The notes under the pieces: generated by a model
Database searches by the model: none
Seen by the model: only the letters and a program-made list of their open reading frames with translations
What the model was told of the DNA's origin: nothing
Program-made: the position numbers and the translations under genes
Assembly (NCBI GenBank): GCA_013290035.1
Contig: JABCYT010000103.1
Location: 1 to 8,711, forward strand
Reading direction: 5' to 3'
DNA length: 8,711 nucleotides
Source: Alphaproteobacteria bacterium
GTDB lineage: Bacteria; Pseudomonadota; Alphaproteobacteria; Reyranellales; Reyranellaceae
Shown here: in pieces, positions 1 through 8,609 of the stretch
How the letters are laid out: each line of letters opens with the position of its first letter
Position numbering within the stretch: the stretch's first letter is position 1

Positions 1-1
1 T

Positions 2-193
2 CGGGAAGAACTCGCCGAGGGTGGTGCAGAGACGGCGGACGCCGATGGGGTGAGCGCTGATTCCCCGCTTGTCTTGACTGGCGGAATTTCGTTGATCGAT
101 CACGGGCTTACGCCTAACGTTGACCCCAAGATCCCACCGAGGATCACCGTCCCGCGCCCAAGCGGGCGAGGGCTAACAGGGAAGCAACAATGA
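2..193 (+). other. open reading-frame tail, unrecognised, left-truncated
   Basis: This frame is open from the window edge to a TGA at 191-193, giving about 63 codons with no obvious start inside the window. The product ends in a Pro/Arg/Lys-rich tail (..PKIPPRITVPRPSGRG..) that I do not recognise. Third codon positions are mixed rather than nearly all G/C as in the solid genes downstream, so this is either the end of a gene of different origin or a chance open frame. The TGA overlaps an ATG at 190-192, which is the usual layout for translationally coupled genes and is the main reason to list it. A 5-bp hairpin (CCCGC/GCGGG, around 152-167) lies inside it without a T-tract. The function is unknown. 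Confidence 0.2.
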
Positions 194-435
194 TTTCACA
201 GAAGAACAAGCGTCGTCGTCACGGCTAGGTCGAGGCCATCCAGACCCGGATGATCGCCCGCCGGTTCACGGGCGAAGCCATGGCGAAGACGATCGACCGG
301 GCGGCCGCGCGGTTCGCCGGCTTCTCGCACCGGAGAGCGCGCCGGGCAGCACGCATTCGGTGGATGCCGCCTTCCGGCGGCCTCCAGACGCAGCGGCGCA
401 ACGATTGCGAAAATCGCGCTGCAACGGTTCCGTAA
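190..435 (+). pseudogene. possible decayed small gene or 12-codon leader ORF
   Basis: An ATG at 190, preceded by a purine-rich AGGGAAG ribosome-binding-like sequence, opens a 12-codon frame ending at TAG 226-228. Its peptide is very basic (MISQKNKRRRHG). The same frame then stays open from 229 to the TAA at 433-435. Between 229 and about 345 nearly every third codon position is G or C, as in the real genes nearby, and after that the bias fades. This pattern fits a small gene broken by an in-frame TAG, or a basic leader peptide followed by unrelated sequence. I recognise no family in either part. The minus-strand frame over the same bases shares the same third positions, so the base bias cannot tell the strands apart. 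From 229 to 477 I see no other gene and no clear sigma-70 promoter for the operon downstream. Confidence 0.2.
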
Positions 436-466
436 TTGACTGCAGGAGTCCCAGAAGACAGCCAGT

Positions 467-472
467 GGGAGG
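467..472 (+). promoter_or_regulatory. ribosome binding site deciding the start of the first binding-protein gene
   Basis: GGGAGG stands 5 bases before the ATG at 478 and is the best Shine-Dalgarno match upstream of the binding-protein gene. It favours 478 over the in-frame TTG at 436. The second in-frame ATG at 538 has a weaker AGGA at 523-526, 11 bases upstream. Confidence 0.6.
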
Positions 473-477
473 CAAGA

Positions 478-2088
478 ATGGGTGGGCAGACAAGAATCGG
501 GTCGTCGGATCGGGGCGGCAGCAGGAACCCGCGGGACATGGCGCCATCCGACCTGACGCGTCGGGGGCTGCTCGCGCTTTCCGCGCTGGGGATTGCCGCG
601 GCCGGACAGCGCGCGGCACTGGCCGCGAGCCCGGACGGACAACTGACCTGGGCGGTGCACATCTCGCTGGCGCCTACCTGGTTCGACCCGGCGGAGACGC
701 CGGGGATCATCACACCCTTCTTGATCCTGTACGCGCTGCACGACGCCATGGTGAAGCCGATGCCCGGCGACGTCGCCGAGCCGTGCCTGGCGGATGCCTG
801 GAAGATGGCGCCGGACGGGCTGAGCTACGAATTCACCCTGCGCGCGGGGGCAAAGTTCCACGATGGCGAGCCGGTGACTGCGGAGGACGTCAAGTTCTCC
901 TTCGAACGCTATCGCGGGACCTCGGCGGCGATGATGAAGGAACGGGTGGCGGCGGTGGAGACGCCGGACGCGCGCACCGTGCGCTTCGTGCTGCAGAAGC
1001 CCTGGCCGGATTTCCTGACCTTCTACAGTTCCGCCACCGGAGCGGGCTGGATCGTGCCGAAGAAGTACGTCGAGAAGGTGGGGGACGAAGGCTTCAAGAA
1101 GGCGCCGATCGGGGCGGGGCCGTACCGCTTCGTCTCCTTCACCCCCGGGGTGGAGCTGGTGTTCGAGGCCTTCGAAGGCTACTGGCGCAAGACGCCCGCC
1201 GTGAAGCGGCTGGTCTTCAGGGTGATCCCCGAGGAAGCGACGCGGCTGGCGGCGCTGAAGCGCGGCGAGGTCGATCTCGCCTACTCCATACGCGGCGAGC
1301 TGGCCGAAGAACTGCGCAAGACGCCGGGACTGAGCCTGAAGCCGGTGGTGATCCAAGGCACGTTTTGGCTCTATTTCCCCGACCAGTGGGACCCGAAATC
1401 GCCGTGGCACGACCAGCGCGTGCGCGAGGCGGTGCGGCTGGCGATCGACTACAAATCCATCTCCGAGGCGCTCACGCTCGGCTATTCACCGATCACCAAC
1501 AGCATCATTCCCGATAATTTCGAATTCTACTGGAAGCCGCCGGCGGCGGTGTACGACCTGGCGAAGGCGAAGCAGCTGCTCGCCGATGCAGGTCACCGCA
1601 ATGGCTTCGACGCCGGCGACTACTATTGCGACTCGTCATACTCGAATCTCGCCGAGGCGGTGATCAATTACCTCCAGGAGGTCGGCATCCGCGTGAAGAT
1701 GCGCCCGCTCGAGCGTGCCGCCTTCTTCAGCTCCTACTCCGAGAAGAAGCTGAAGAACGTCATCCAGGGCGCCTCCGGCGCATTCGGCAACGCGGCGACG
1801 CGACTGGAGGCGTTCGCGGTCAAGGGCGGCGCCTATGCCTACGGCAACTATCCCGAGATCGACGACTTGTTTATCCAGCAGGCGACCGAAACCGACGCGG
1901 CAAAGCGCACCGCGTTGCTGGACCGCGCCCAGCAGGTCATCCATGAGCGCAGCCTATATGCGCCGCTCTGGCAGCTGGCCTTTCTCAACGGCGTGGGAAA
2001 GCGCGTGGGCGAATCGGGTCTCGGCCTGATCAAGGGTCATGCCTATTCCGCACCGTACGAGGATGTGACGATCAAGAAGACGACCTGA
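478..2088 (+). CDS. ABC transporter substrate-binding protein, family 5 (DppA/OppA-like), Tat signal
   Basis: This is the periplasmic solute receptor that delivers substrate to the permeases encoded just downstream. From the ATG at 478 it has 536 residues, normal for SBP_bac_5 proteins. Starting at ATG 538 gives 516 residues and a more typical short Tat n-region, so the start is uncertain. A twin-arginine signal is visible (TRRGLLALSALGIAAA, Arg28-Arg29 by the 478 start), with likely cleavage after ALA at residue 49, so the protein is probably exported folded. The family signature around residues 125-141 (AKFHDGEPVTAEDVKFSF) is clear. It is the first gene of a five-gene importer operon, followed after 61 bases by the DppB-like permease. 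Members of this family bind peptides but also opines, sugars, glutathione or metal chelates, so the ligand is not predictable here. The family call is firm and the ligand unknown. Confidence 0.93.
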   Translation: MGGQTRIGSSDRGGSRNPRDMAPSDLTRRGLLALSALGIAAAGQRAALAASPDGQLTWAVHISLAPTWFDPAETPGIITPFLILYALHDAMVKPMPGDVAEPCLADAWKMAPDGLSYEFTLRAGAKFHDGEPVTAEDVKFSFERYRGTSAAMMKERVAAVETPDARTVRFVLQKPWPDFLTFYSSATGAGWIVPKKYVEKVGDEGFKKAPIGAGPYRFVSFTPGVELVFEAFEGYWRKTPAVKRLVFRVIPEEATRLAALKRGEVDLAYSIRGELAEELRKTPGLSLKPVVIQGTFWLYFPDQWDPKSPWHDQRVREAVRLAIDYKSISEALTLGYSPITNSIIPDNFEFYWKPPAAVYDLAKAKQLLADAGHRNGFDAGDYYCDSSYSNLAEAVINYLQEVGIRVKMRPLERAAFFSSYSEKKLKNVIQGASGAFGNAATRLEAFAVKGGAYAYGNYPEIDDLFIQQATETDAAKRTALLDRAQQVIHERSLYAPLWQLAFLNGVGKRVGESGLGLIKGHAYSAPYEDVTIKKTT

Positions 2089-2092
2089 CGGA

Positions 2093-2107
2093 CGCCGCCT
2101 GCCGGCG
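2093..2107 (+). other. small intercistronic stem-loop
   Basis: CGCCG (2093-2097) and CGGCG (2103-2107) form a perfect 5-bp stem with a 5-base loop, four bases after the binding-protein stop codon. No T-tract follows, so it is not a classic terminator. Hairpins at this place in ABC importer operons often stabilise the upstream message so that the binding protein is made in excess. That role is inferred here, and so short a GC stem can arise by chance. Confidence 0.25.
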
Positions 2108-2149
2108 ACGCAGTCCACTCCGGAGGGTCAGGCGTAGGGAACATTTGCC

Positions 2150-3070
2150 ATGAAGAACTACATACTTCGGCGTGTCGGCTATTCCCTGCTTTCGCTGTTT
2201 CTGCTGTCGCTCACGATCTTTCTGTTCGTGCGGGTGACCGGCGATCCGACGAGCCTTCTGCTGGAGCCGGGCGCCAGCCCGGAAGACATCGAGAACCTGC
2301 GCCGCCAGTTCGGTCTCGATCAGCCGCTGTGGGTGCAGTACTGGCGTTTCATCGAGAGCTTCGTCACCGGCGATCTCGGCCTGTCTTTCTATTATCGCAC
2401 GCCGGTGCTCGATCTCTATTTCGAGCGCCTGCCCAATTCGCTGCTGCTGGCGGCGGTGGCGATGGCCTTGTCCCTGCTGATCGGCATTCCGAGCGGCGTT
2501 CTCGCCGCCGTGCGCGTCGGCGGCTTCTGGGACAACGCGGGCAAGATCTTCACCTTGCTCGGCCTGTCGCTGCCTTCGTTCTTCATCGGGCTGGTGCTGA
2601 TCCTCTTCTTCACCGTCTACCTCGGCTGGCTGCCGTCCTCCGGATCGGGCACCGCGTGGCACCTGATAATGCCGGCCGTCACGCTCGGCTGGTACTTCGC
2701 CGCGGCCCACATGCGGCTCACGCGTTCCTCGATGCTCGAGGTGCTCGGTTCCGAATATGTCAAGCTGGCGCGGCTCAAGGGACTGCCCGAGGCGCTGGTC
2801 ATCGGCAAGCACGCCTTCAAGAACGCCCTGATCCCGGTGATCACGCTCGCTGGCATCAATCTCGTCGTGATGATCAATGTCGCGGTGGTGGTCGAGACCG
2901 TGTTCGCCTGGCCCGGCATCGGCCGGCTGCTCTACGAGGGCATCTCCTTCCGCGACTTCCCGGTCGTTCAGGCCGTGGTGGTGATCGGCGGCTGCATGAT
3001 CATTCTGGTCAACCTGCTCGTCGACATCCTCTACGCGTTGATCGATCCCCGCATCCGCCTGGAGAGCTGA
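2150..3070 (+). CDS. ABC transporter permease, DppB/OppB-like
   Basis: This is one half of the inner-membrane channel of the importer, 306 residues long, typical for the DppB type. The ATG at 2150 has a TAGGGA-type ribosome site about 9 bases upstream. Six hydrophobic segments are apparent, roughly at residues 9-29, 97-120, 133-157, 171-186, 226-253 and 273-296. The protein starts with the family's N-terminal pattern (ILRRVGYSLLSL) and ends in LIDPRIRLES, typical of DppB proteins. The ATPase-coupling EAA loop begins at Glu202 (EYVKLARLKGL, with Gly211) and leads into the ALIPVIT stretch. The gene lies between the binding-protein gene and the second permease gene, 5 bases before the latter, and almost certainly shares their transcript. 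Nothing looks broken. Confidence 0.95.
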   Translation: MKNYILRRVGYSLLSLFLLSLTIFLFVRVTGDPTSLLLEPGASPEDIENLRRQFGLDQPLWVQYWRFIESFVTGDLGLSFYYRTPVLDLYFERLPNSLLLAAVAMALSLLIGIPSGVLAAVRVGGFWDNAGKIFTLLGLSLPSFFIGLVLILFFTVYLGWLPSSGSGTAWHLIMPAVTLGWYFAAAHMRLTRSSMLEVLGSEYVKLARLKGLPEALVIGKHAFKNALIPVITLAGINLVVMINVAVVVETVFAWPGIGRLLYEGISFRDFPVVQAVVVIGGCMIILVNLLVDILYALIDPRIRLES

Positions 3071-3075
3071 GGGCC

Positions 3076-3966
3076 ATGACCGTCACCACGCCTCCCATCG
3101 TCGCAACCGAGCCGTCGCCACCCGCCGCCTTCTGGCGGACACAGGGGTTTCCCTTGGTTCCGGTGCTGATCCTGCTGACCATCGCCTTGGTCGCCGTCTT
3201 TGCCGATGTACTGGCGCCGTACGATCCGCAGATCGGCAGCCTGGCGCTTCGCTACCGCCCACCGGCCTGGCAGGAAGGCGGCAGCATGGCCCATCTGCTG
3301 GGCACCGACCATGTCGGGCGCGATGTGCTGTCGCGGCTGATCTTCGGGGCGCGCGTGTCGATGATCGTCGGCATCACCGCCGTGCTCTTCGCCGGCAGCG
3401 TCGGCACGGTGCTCGGCATCGTTTCCGGCTATCTCGGCGGTTGGGCCGACCAGGTGGTCATGCGCGTGACGGATGCGTGGCTCGCGTTGCCGGCGCTGAC
3501 CTTCGCCATCTTCCTCGCCGCCATCGTCGGCCCGAGCGAGCTCAACATCATCTTCATACTGGGCCTCGTCTACTGGACCCGCTACGCCCGCGTCATCCGC
3601 GGCGAGGTCCTGTCGCTGAAGCAGCGCGAGTTCGTGCGCCTTGCCATCGTCGCCGGCTGCTCCAAGCGCGTCATCATGTGGCGCCACATCCTGCCCAACG
3701 TCATCAACTCCGCCGTCGTGCTCGGCACGCTCATGCTCGGCGTGGTGATCGTCACCGAAGCCGCGCTGTCCTTCCTCGGCGTCGGCGTACCGCCGCCGAA
3801 GCCTGCCTGGGGACTGATGATGGCCGACGGCAAGCAGGGGCTGATGGTGGGGCACTGGTGGCTCACGGTGCTGCCCGGCATATGCATCATGCTCATGGTG
3901 CTGTCGGCCAATCTGTTGGGCGACTGGCTGCGCGTGAAGCTCGACCCGCAACTGCGCCAACTGTGA
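3076..3966 (+). CDS. ABC transporter permease, DppC/OppC-like
   Basis: This is the second channel subunit, expected to pair with the preceding permease. It has 296 residues from the ATG at 3076. The same frame is open far upstream inside the previous gene, but codons before 3076 translate to arginine-rich nonsense, and the ATG at 3076 gives the typical short cytoplasmic tail followed by a first membrane segment (LVPVLILLTIALVAVFADV). The DppC signature LLGTDHVGRDVLSRLIFGAR lies near residues 75-94. The EAA coupling loop starts at Glu185 (EFVRLAIVAGCS, with Gly194) and leads to the HILPNV motif ending near residue 209. The C terminus (GDWLRVKLDPQLRQL) is typical. The start is 5 bases after the previous stop, in keeping with co-translation. 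The substrate is unknown. Confidence 0.95.
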   Translation: MTVTTPPIVATEPSPPAAFWRTQGFPLVPVLILLTIALVAVFADVLAPYDPQIGSLALRYRPPAWQEGGSMAHLLGTDHVGRDVLSRLIFGARVSMIVGITAVLFAGSVGTVLGIVSGYLGGWADQVVMRVTDAWLALPALTFAIFLAAIVGPSELNIIFILGLVYWTRYARVIRGEVLSLKQREFVRLAIVAGCSKRVIMWRHILPNVINSAVVLGTLMLGVVIVTEAALSFLGVGVPPPKPAWGLMMADGKQGLMVGHWWLTVLPGICIMLMVLSANLLGDWLRVKLDPQLRQL

Positions 3967-3974
3967 AGACCGCC

Positions 3975-4990
3975 ATGTCGTCGCAACCGCTGCTGTCGCT
4001 CGAAAATCTCTCGACCCACTATGTCTCCCAGCAAGGCGCGCGAGTGGTGCGCGCCGTGGACGACGTCACGCTCAGCCTGCACGCGGGGGGAACCCTGGGC
4101 ATCGTCGGCGAATCGGGGTCGGGCAAGAGCACGCTCGCGCTGAGCATCCTGCGCCTGCTGCCGCCGGCGGCGCGCATCGTCGGCGGACGGATGATCTTCG
4201 AGGGCGAGAACCTGCTCGACAAGTCGGATACGGAGATGCGCCGCGTGCGCGGCAAACGCATCGCCATGATCCTGCAGGACCCGATGGCCTCGCTCAATCC
4301 GCTGTTTTCCATCGGCAACCAGGTCGGCGAACCGATCCGTGTGCACGAAGGCGCAAGCCGTGCCAGCGCCTGGGAGCGCGCGGTGGCCTTGCTCAAGTCG
4401 GTCCGCATCGCATCGCCCGAAACCCGCGTGTCGCAGTTCCCGCACGAAATGTCGGGCGGCATGCGCCAGCGCATCGTGGGCGCCATCGGCATTTCCTGCG
4501 AACCGCGCCTGCTGATCGCCGACGAGCCGACCACCAGCCTCGATCTCACCATCCAGGCGCAATACCTCAACCTGTTGCGCGACCTGCAACGCGAGCATGG
4601 ATTGGCGTTGATCTTCATCACCCACAATCTCGGCATCGTCGCCAAGATGTGCGACCAGCTCGCCGTGATGTACGCGGGACAGGTCGTCGAGCAGGGACCG
4701 GTATCGCGGATCTTTTCGGCGCCGGCCCATCCCTACACCAGGGCGCTGCTCGGCTCGATCCCACGGATGACCGACAATCGCCAGCATCTCACCGCCATCG
4801 AGGGCCAGCCGCCCGATCTCTCCTCCCTGCCGCCCGGTTGCGCCTTCGCGCCACGCTGCCCCATGGCAATCGCCCGCTGCCGCGTCGAGGCGCCGCCGGA
4901 AGTCGCCATCGACGAGGGTCGCACGGCACGCTGCTGGCTCGCCGTACCGGGTGTCGAGGCGACGGCCGCCACGATGAGGAGCAACGTGGC

Positions 4991-4994
<4 letters not shown>
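3975..4994 (+). CDS. ABC transporter ATP-binding protein, DppD/OppD-like
   Basis: This is one of the two cytoplasmic ATPases that power the importer, 339 residues from the ATG at 3975. A GTG at 3963 that overlaps the previous stop would add four residues and cannot be excluded. All nucleotide-binding motifs are present: Walker A GESGSGKS (residues 45-52), Q-loop Gln101, signature MSGGMRQR (159-166), Walker B with Asp183-Glu184, and the switch His217. The residue after the switch histidine is Asn218 rather than the usual Asp. The C-terminal oligopeptide-transporter domain carries Cys289, Cys295, Cys302 and Cys320, the spacing linked to a [4Fe-4S] cluster in OppD/DppD-type structures. The gene overlaps the next one by 4 bases (ATGA), so the two ATPases are probably translationally coupled. 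Confidence 0.95.
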
Positions 4995-5949
<955 letters not shown>

Positions 5950-5953
<4 letters not shown>

Positions 5954-7623
5954 CTCTTCACCATCACTTCGATCAGCGTCGGTCCATCTTTCTTCGCCAG
6001 CGACCTGGCCAGCGCCGCGTCGAAGCCCGCAACGGTGTCGACCCGCTCGGACGGCACGCCGAAACCCTTGGCGAGCGCGCTGGCGTCGATCGGCGGATCC
6101 TTGAAATCCATGCCGATCGGCTGGTCGTTGCCGTGGAACAGTTTCAGGCGGTTCTTGAGGATCTGGTAGCCGCCGTTGTTGCAGATCAGGAACGTCATCG
6201 GCAGTTTCTGGTTGGCCGCGGTCCACAACGCCTGGATGGAGTACATGGCGCTGCCGTCGCCGATCAGCGCCACGACACGGCGCCGCGGCTCGGCGATCTG
6301 CACGCCGACCGCCGCGGCGATGCCCCAGCCGATGCCGCCGCTCACATTGCCGAAGAAGCTGTTGCGGTCGCGGAACGGGAAGTAGCTCATCAGGCTGCCG
6401 GCGCTGGTGAGGCCTTCGTCGACGATGATGGCGTCCCTGGGCAGGCTTTCCGACAGCCGCATCATCAGCCATTCGGCCGGCAGCGGCTTTTCCGCCGGCG
6501 GCGTGGCGAGCTTGGCCCGGCGGGCCGCACGCTGCGCCGTCCAGTTGCGCGGCGCGATCTCGGCGAGCGAGGCCTTGGCGCGTTCGGCGAGCTGCGCACC
6601 GCCCAGCTTCTTCAGGAGCGGGACCAGCACCTTCAGGGTCTCCTTCACATCGGCGCGCAGCGCAATCTCGGCCGGGAAGTTCTTGCCCATCTCCCAGTCG
6701 CGCAGGCCGACCATCACGACTTTCGTCGTGTCCGGCAGCGGCTCGACCTCGCTCAGCACCGACATCTTCAATACATCCGAACCGACGCAGAACATCAGGT
6801 CGTAGTCGGACAGCACGCGACGCACGTATTTCTGGTCGCGGTTGAGCGAGCCGATGAAGGCAGGGTGCTCCGACGGGAAGTGCGCGCCGTGCACAACCGT
6901 CTGCTGCAGCACCGGCGCGCCTAGGGTCTCGGCCAGTGCCGCCGCCTCGGCGAAGGCGTCCGACGTGGCGATCTCGTGACCGGCCAGGATGACCGGCTTC
7001 TTTGCCGCCAGGAGGCGCCTGGCGAGCTGCTCGAGGGCAGCGTCGGAGGGACGCACCGCCGTGTCGACGCGCGTGGGGTGGCCGAGATCGAGCGCCGCCT
7101 CGTTGTTCAGGATGTCGCCGGGCAGCGAGATGAAGACCGGGCCGGTCGGCGCCGTGGTCGCCACCTTGGCGGCCCGGCGCAGGATGCGCGGCAGGTCCTC
7201 GATGCGGTTCACTTCGGTCGCCCATTTCACCACCGGCGTGGCGATCGGGATCAGCGGCGCGTAGAGCAGCGGCTCGGTGAGGCCGTGGCCCTGCTCCTGC
7301 TGGCCGGCCGTCACGATCATCGGCGTGCCCGACATGAAGGAGGTGTAGATCGAGCCGATGGCGTTGCCGAGGCCCGGCGCCACGTGGACGTTGCACGAGA
7401 CGAGCTTGCCCGAGGCGCGGGCGTAGCCGTCGGCCATGGCGATCACGATCGCCTCCTGCAGCGCCAGCACATAGCCCATCTCCGGCGCGGAGGAGAGCGC
7501 GTGCATGATCGGCAGCTCGGTCGTGCCGGGATTGCCGAACATTTTTACGACGCCTTCGTCGCTCAGCACGCGGAGAAAGGCGTCGCGGCCGGTGATGGTG
7601 TTGGAAACGCGCGCATCGGGCAT
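5950..7623 (-). CDS. ThDP-dependent enzyme, benzoylformate decarboxylase-like
   Basis: This is a probable cytoplasmic thiamine-diphosphate enzyme that cleaves or decarboxylates a 2-oxo acid or related compound. The start at 7623 has an excellent ribosome site (GGGAGGA, 7 bases away) and gives 557 residues. An open frame further upstream lacks family similarity. The N-terminal PYR domain shows FGNPGTTELP (29-38), the ThDP-activating glutamate in ALQEA (Glu57) and NVHVAPGLGNA with His80. The C-terminal PP domain has the cofactor motif GDGS (455-458) through Asn482-Asn483. Overall order and many segments resemble Pseudomonas benzoylformate decarboxylase (BFDC). Aligned from memory, BFDC Ser26 corresponds to Thr34 and BFDC His281 to about Ser288, so the substrate or reaction may differ. 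The FAD-binding acetolactate synthases are a less likely alternative. The gene converges on the importer operon and diverges from the kinase gene. Confidence 0.88.
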
Positions 7624-7630
7624 CGGTTCT

Positions 7631-7637
7631 TCCTCCC
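7631..7637 (-). promoter_or_regulatory. strong ribosome binding site of the ThDP-enzyme gene
   Basis: Read on the minus strand this is GGGAGGA, 7 bases before the ATG at 7623. It fixes that start against longer in-frame versions that would extend across the divergent promoter region. Confidence 0.65.
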
Positions 7638-7642
7638 AGGAA

Positions 7643-7662
7643 CGGGCAGGGTAGCGTGCCCG
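7643..7662. promoter_or_regulatory. inverted repeat in the divergent intergenic region, candidate operator
   Basis: CGGGCA (7643-7648) and TGCCCG (7657-7662) are perfect inverted 6-bp arms around an 8-base spacer. They lie in the 103-base gap between the divergent ThDP-enzyme and kinase genes. A further GGGCACG at 7701-7707 is the exact reverse complement of CGTGCCC at 7655-7661. A repeat of this size near two divergent starts could bind a dimeric regulator acting on both genes. No regulator gene is in the window, I cannot assign -35/-10 boxes on either strand, and GC-rich DNA gives such arms by chance fairly often. Confidence 0.3.
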
Positions 7663-7726
7663 GCGGTCGCGTGAAATGATCCGATTCGGAAACTTTGGAA
7701 GGGCACGCCGCGATGCGAAAGGAAGA

Positions 7727-8560
7727 ATGACCGACCTTTTGGACAAGGCTGCGCACCTCGCCTGTTGGCGTGGCCCCGTCGAGTTGCAACCTCTGAAAGG
7801 CGGCCTCACCAACATTTCCTTCGTGGCGACCTGCCGCGGCGAGAAGTTCGTCGTGCGCTGCGGTGTCGACATTCCGGTCCATCATGTCTTCCGCGACCGC
7901 GAGCGCGCGGCCTCCGTGGCGGCCTTCGAGGCGGGTCTGTCGCCGGAGATCATCCATGTCGAGCCCGGCATCACGGTGCTGCGCTTCATCGACGGCCGCA
8001 CCCTGGGCGAGGACGATCTTCGCGCCAACATCGGCCGCCTCGTGCCGCTCCTGAAGGACTGCCACGCCAAGGTTGGCCGGCACGTGCGCGGACCTGTCAA
8101 CGCCTTCTGGGTGTTCCACGTCATTCGCGACTACGTCGCCCTGCTCGACGCCGACCGTCGCTACCGAGATGTCGCCGACCGGCTGGAACAGGTCCAGGTG
8201 CCGTTGCCCATCGTGTTCGGCCATCACGATCTTCTGCCCGGAAACTTCATCGACGACGGCCGCAAGATCTGGTTGATCGACTGGGAGTATGGCGGCTTCG
8301 GCACGGCGATGTTCGATCTCGCCAATCTGTCATCCAACGGCGGCTTCGGCGCGGCCGAGGATGCCGCTTTGCTCGATGCCTATTTCGAAGGCAGGGTTGG
8401 CGACGATTTGCGCCGGGCCTTCGATGCCATGAAGGCGGCGAGCGCGCTGCGCGAGGCTCTTTGGGCCATGGTGTCGGACGTCCACCTGCGCACGCCGGGC
8501 ATCGACTACCAGGCGCATGCCCGCGATTACCTCGCACGGTTCGAGCAACTCATGGCCTAG
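7727..8560 (+). CDS. choline kinase-like phosphotransferase (LicA/APH fold)
   Basis: This is a probable small-molecule kinase of the choline/ethanolamine kinase-aminoglycoside phosphotransferase superfamily, 277 residues from the ATG at 7727, which has AAGGAAG just upstream. The frame is open 17 codons further to ATG 7676, but that start lacks a good ribosome site. Visible are an N-lobe glycine loop GGLTN (25-29), FVVRCG with Arg44 at the position where many choline-kinase relatives carry Arg, the catalytic-loop motif GHHDLLPGN (His167-Asp168 to Asn173) and the metal-binding LIDWEY (Asp185) followed by FDLANLSSNGGF. The last two are much closer to choline/LicA-type kinases than to aminoglycoside-resistance enzymes. 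It is divergent from the ThDP-enzyme gene and 49 bases before a second importer binding-protein gene, so a role in using an imported amino alcohol or similar metabolite is plausible. The true acceptor is unknown. Confidence 0.85.
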   Translation: MTDLLDKAAHLACWRGPVELQPLKGGLTNISFVATCRGEKFVVRCGVDIPVHHVFRDRERAASVAAFEAGLSPEIIHVEPGITVLRFIDGRTLGEDDLRANIGRLVPLLKDCHAKVGRHVRGPVNAFWVFHVIRDYVALLDADRRYRDVADRLEQVQVPLPIVFGHHDLLPGNFIDDGRKIWLIDWEYGGFGTAMFDLANLSSNGGFGAAEDAALLDAYFEGRVGDDLRRAFDAMKAASALREALWAMVSDVHLRTPGIDYQAHARDYLARFEQLMA

Positions 8561-8562
8561 GC

Positions 8563-8599
8563 GGCGGCCCATCTCTTGCATGCCGCCCGACAGATCGGG
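8563..8599 (+). promoter_or_regulatory. two mutually exclusive small hairpins before the second binding-protein gene
   Basis: The 49-base gap between the kinase stop and the next ATG holds GGCGGC (8563-8568) pairing with GCCGCC (8582-8587). It also holds CCCGA (8586-8590) pairing with TCGGG (8595-8599). The two stems share bases 8586-8587, so only one can be complete at a time, and the second covers part of the GGGA ribosome site (8597-8600). No T-tract is present, so a terminator is unlikely. A regulatory role is speculative. Confidence 0.2.
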
Positions 8600-8609
8600 A
8601 GCCCATGCC

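Noticed and set aside
74..102. TTGACT at 74-79 as a -35 promoter box
   Set aside because: The sequence 17 bases downstream (CGATCA) is not a convincing -10 element, so no promoter is claimed.
405..424. TTGCG...GCAA imperfect inverted repeat upstream of the importer operon
   Set aside because: The arms match over only 4 bases cleanly and no promoter elements frame it; too weak to list as an operator.
436..477. TTG at 436 as start of the binding-protein gene
   Set aside because: It has no good ribosome site, and it would add 14 residues ahead of an already long Tat n-region. ATG 478 with GGGAGG is better.
360..1517. Plus-strand 385-codon frame overlapping the first binding-protein gene
   Set aside because: Its product is Arg/Gly-rich without motifs, while the overlapping frame from 478 encodes a recognisable binding protein.
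2329..3075. Upstream extension of the DppC-like permease frame
   Set aside because: The 249 codons before 3076 are a shadow of the DppB-like gene, and the family N terminus begins at 3076.
7624..7872. 83-residue N-terminal extension of the ThDP enzyme
   Set aside because: It would read antisense through the kinase gene start and the divergent promoter, has no family similarity, and the strong ribosome site lies directly before 7623.
7727..8560. Aminoglycoside-resistance phosphotransferase
   Set aside because: The fold is shared, but the LIDWEY and FDLANLSSN segments point to choline/LicA-type kinases rather than resistance enzymes.
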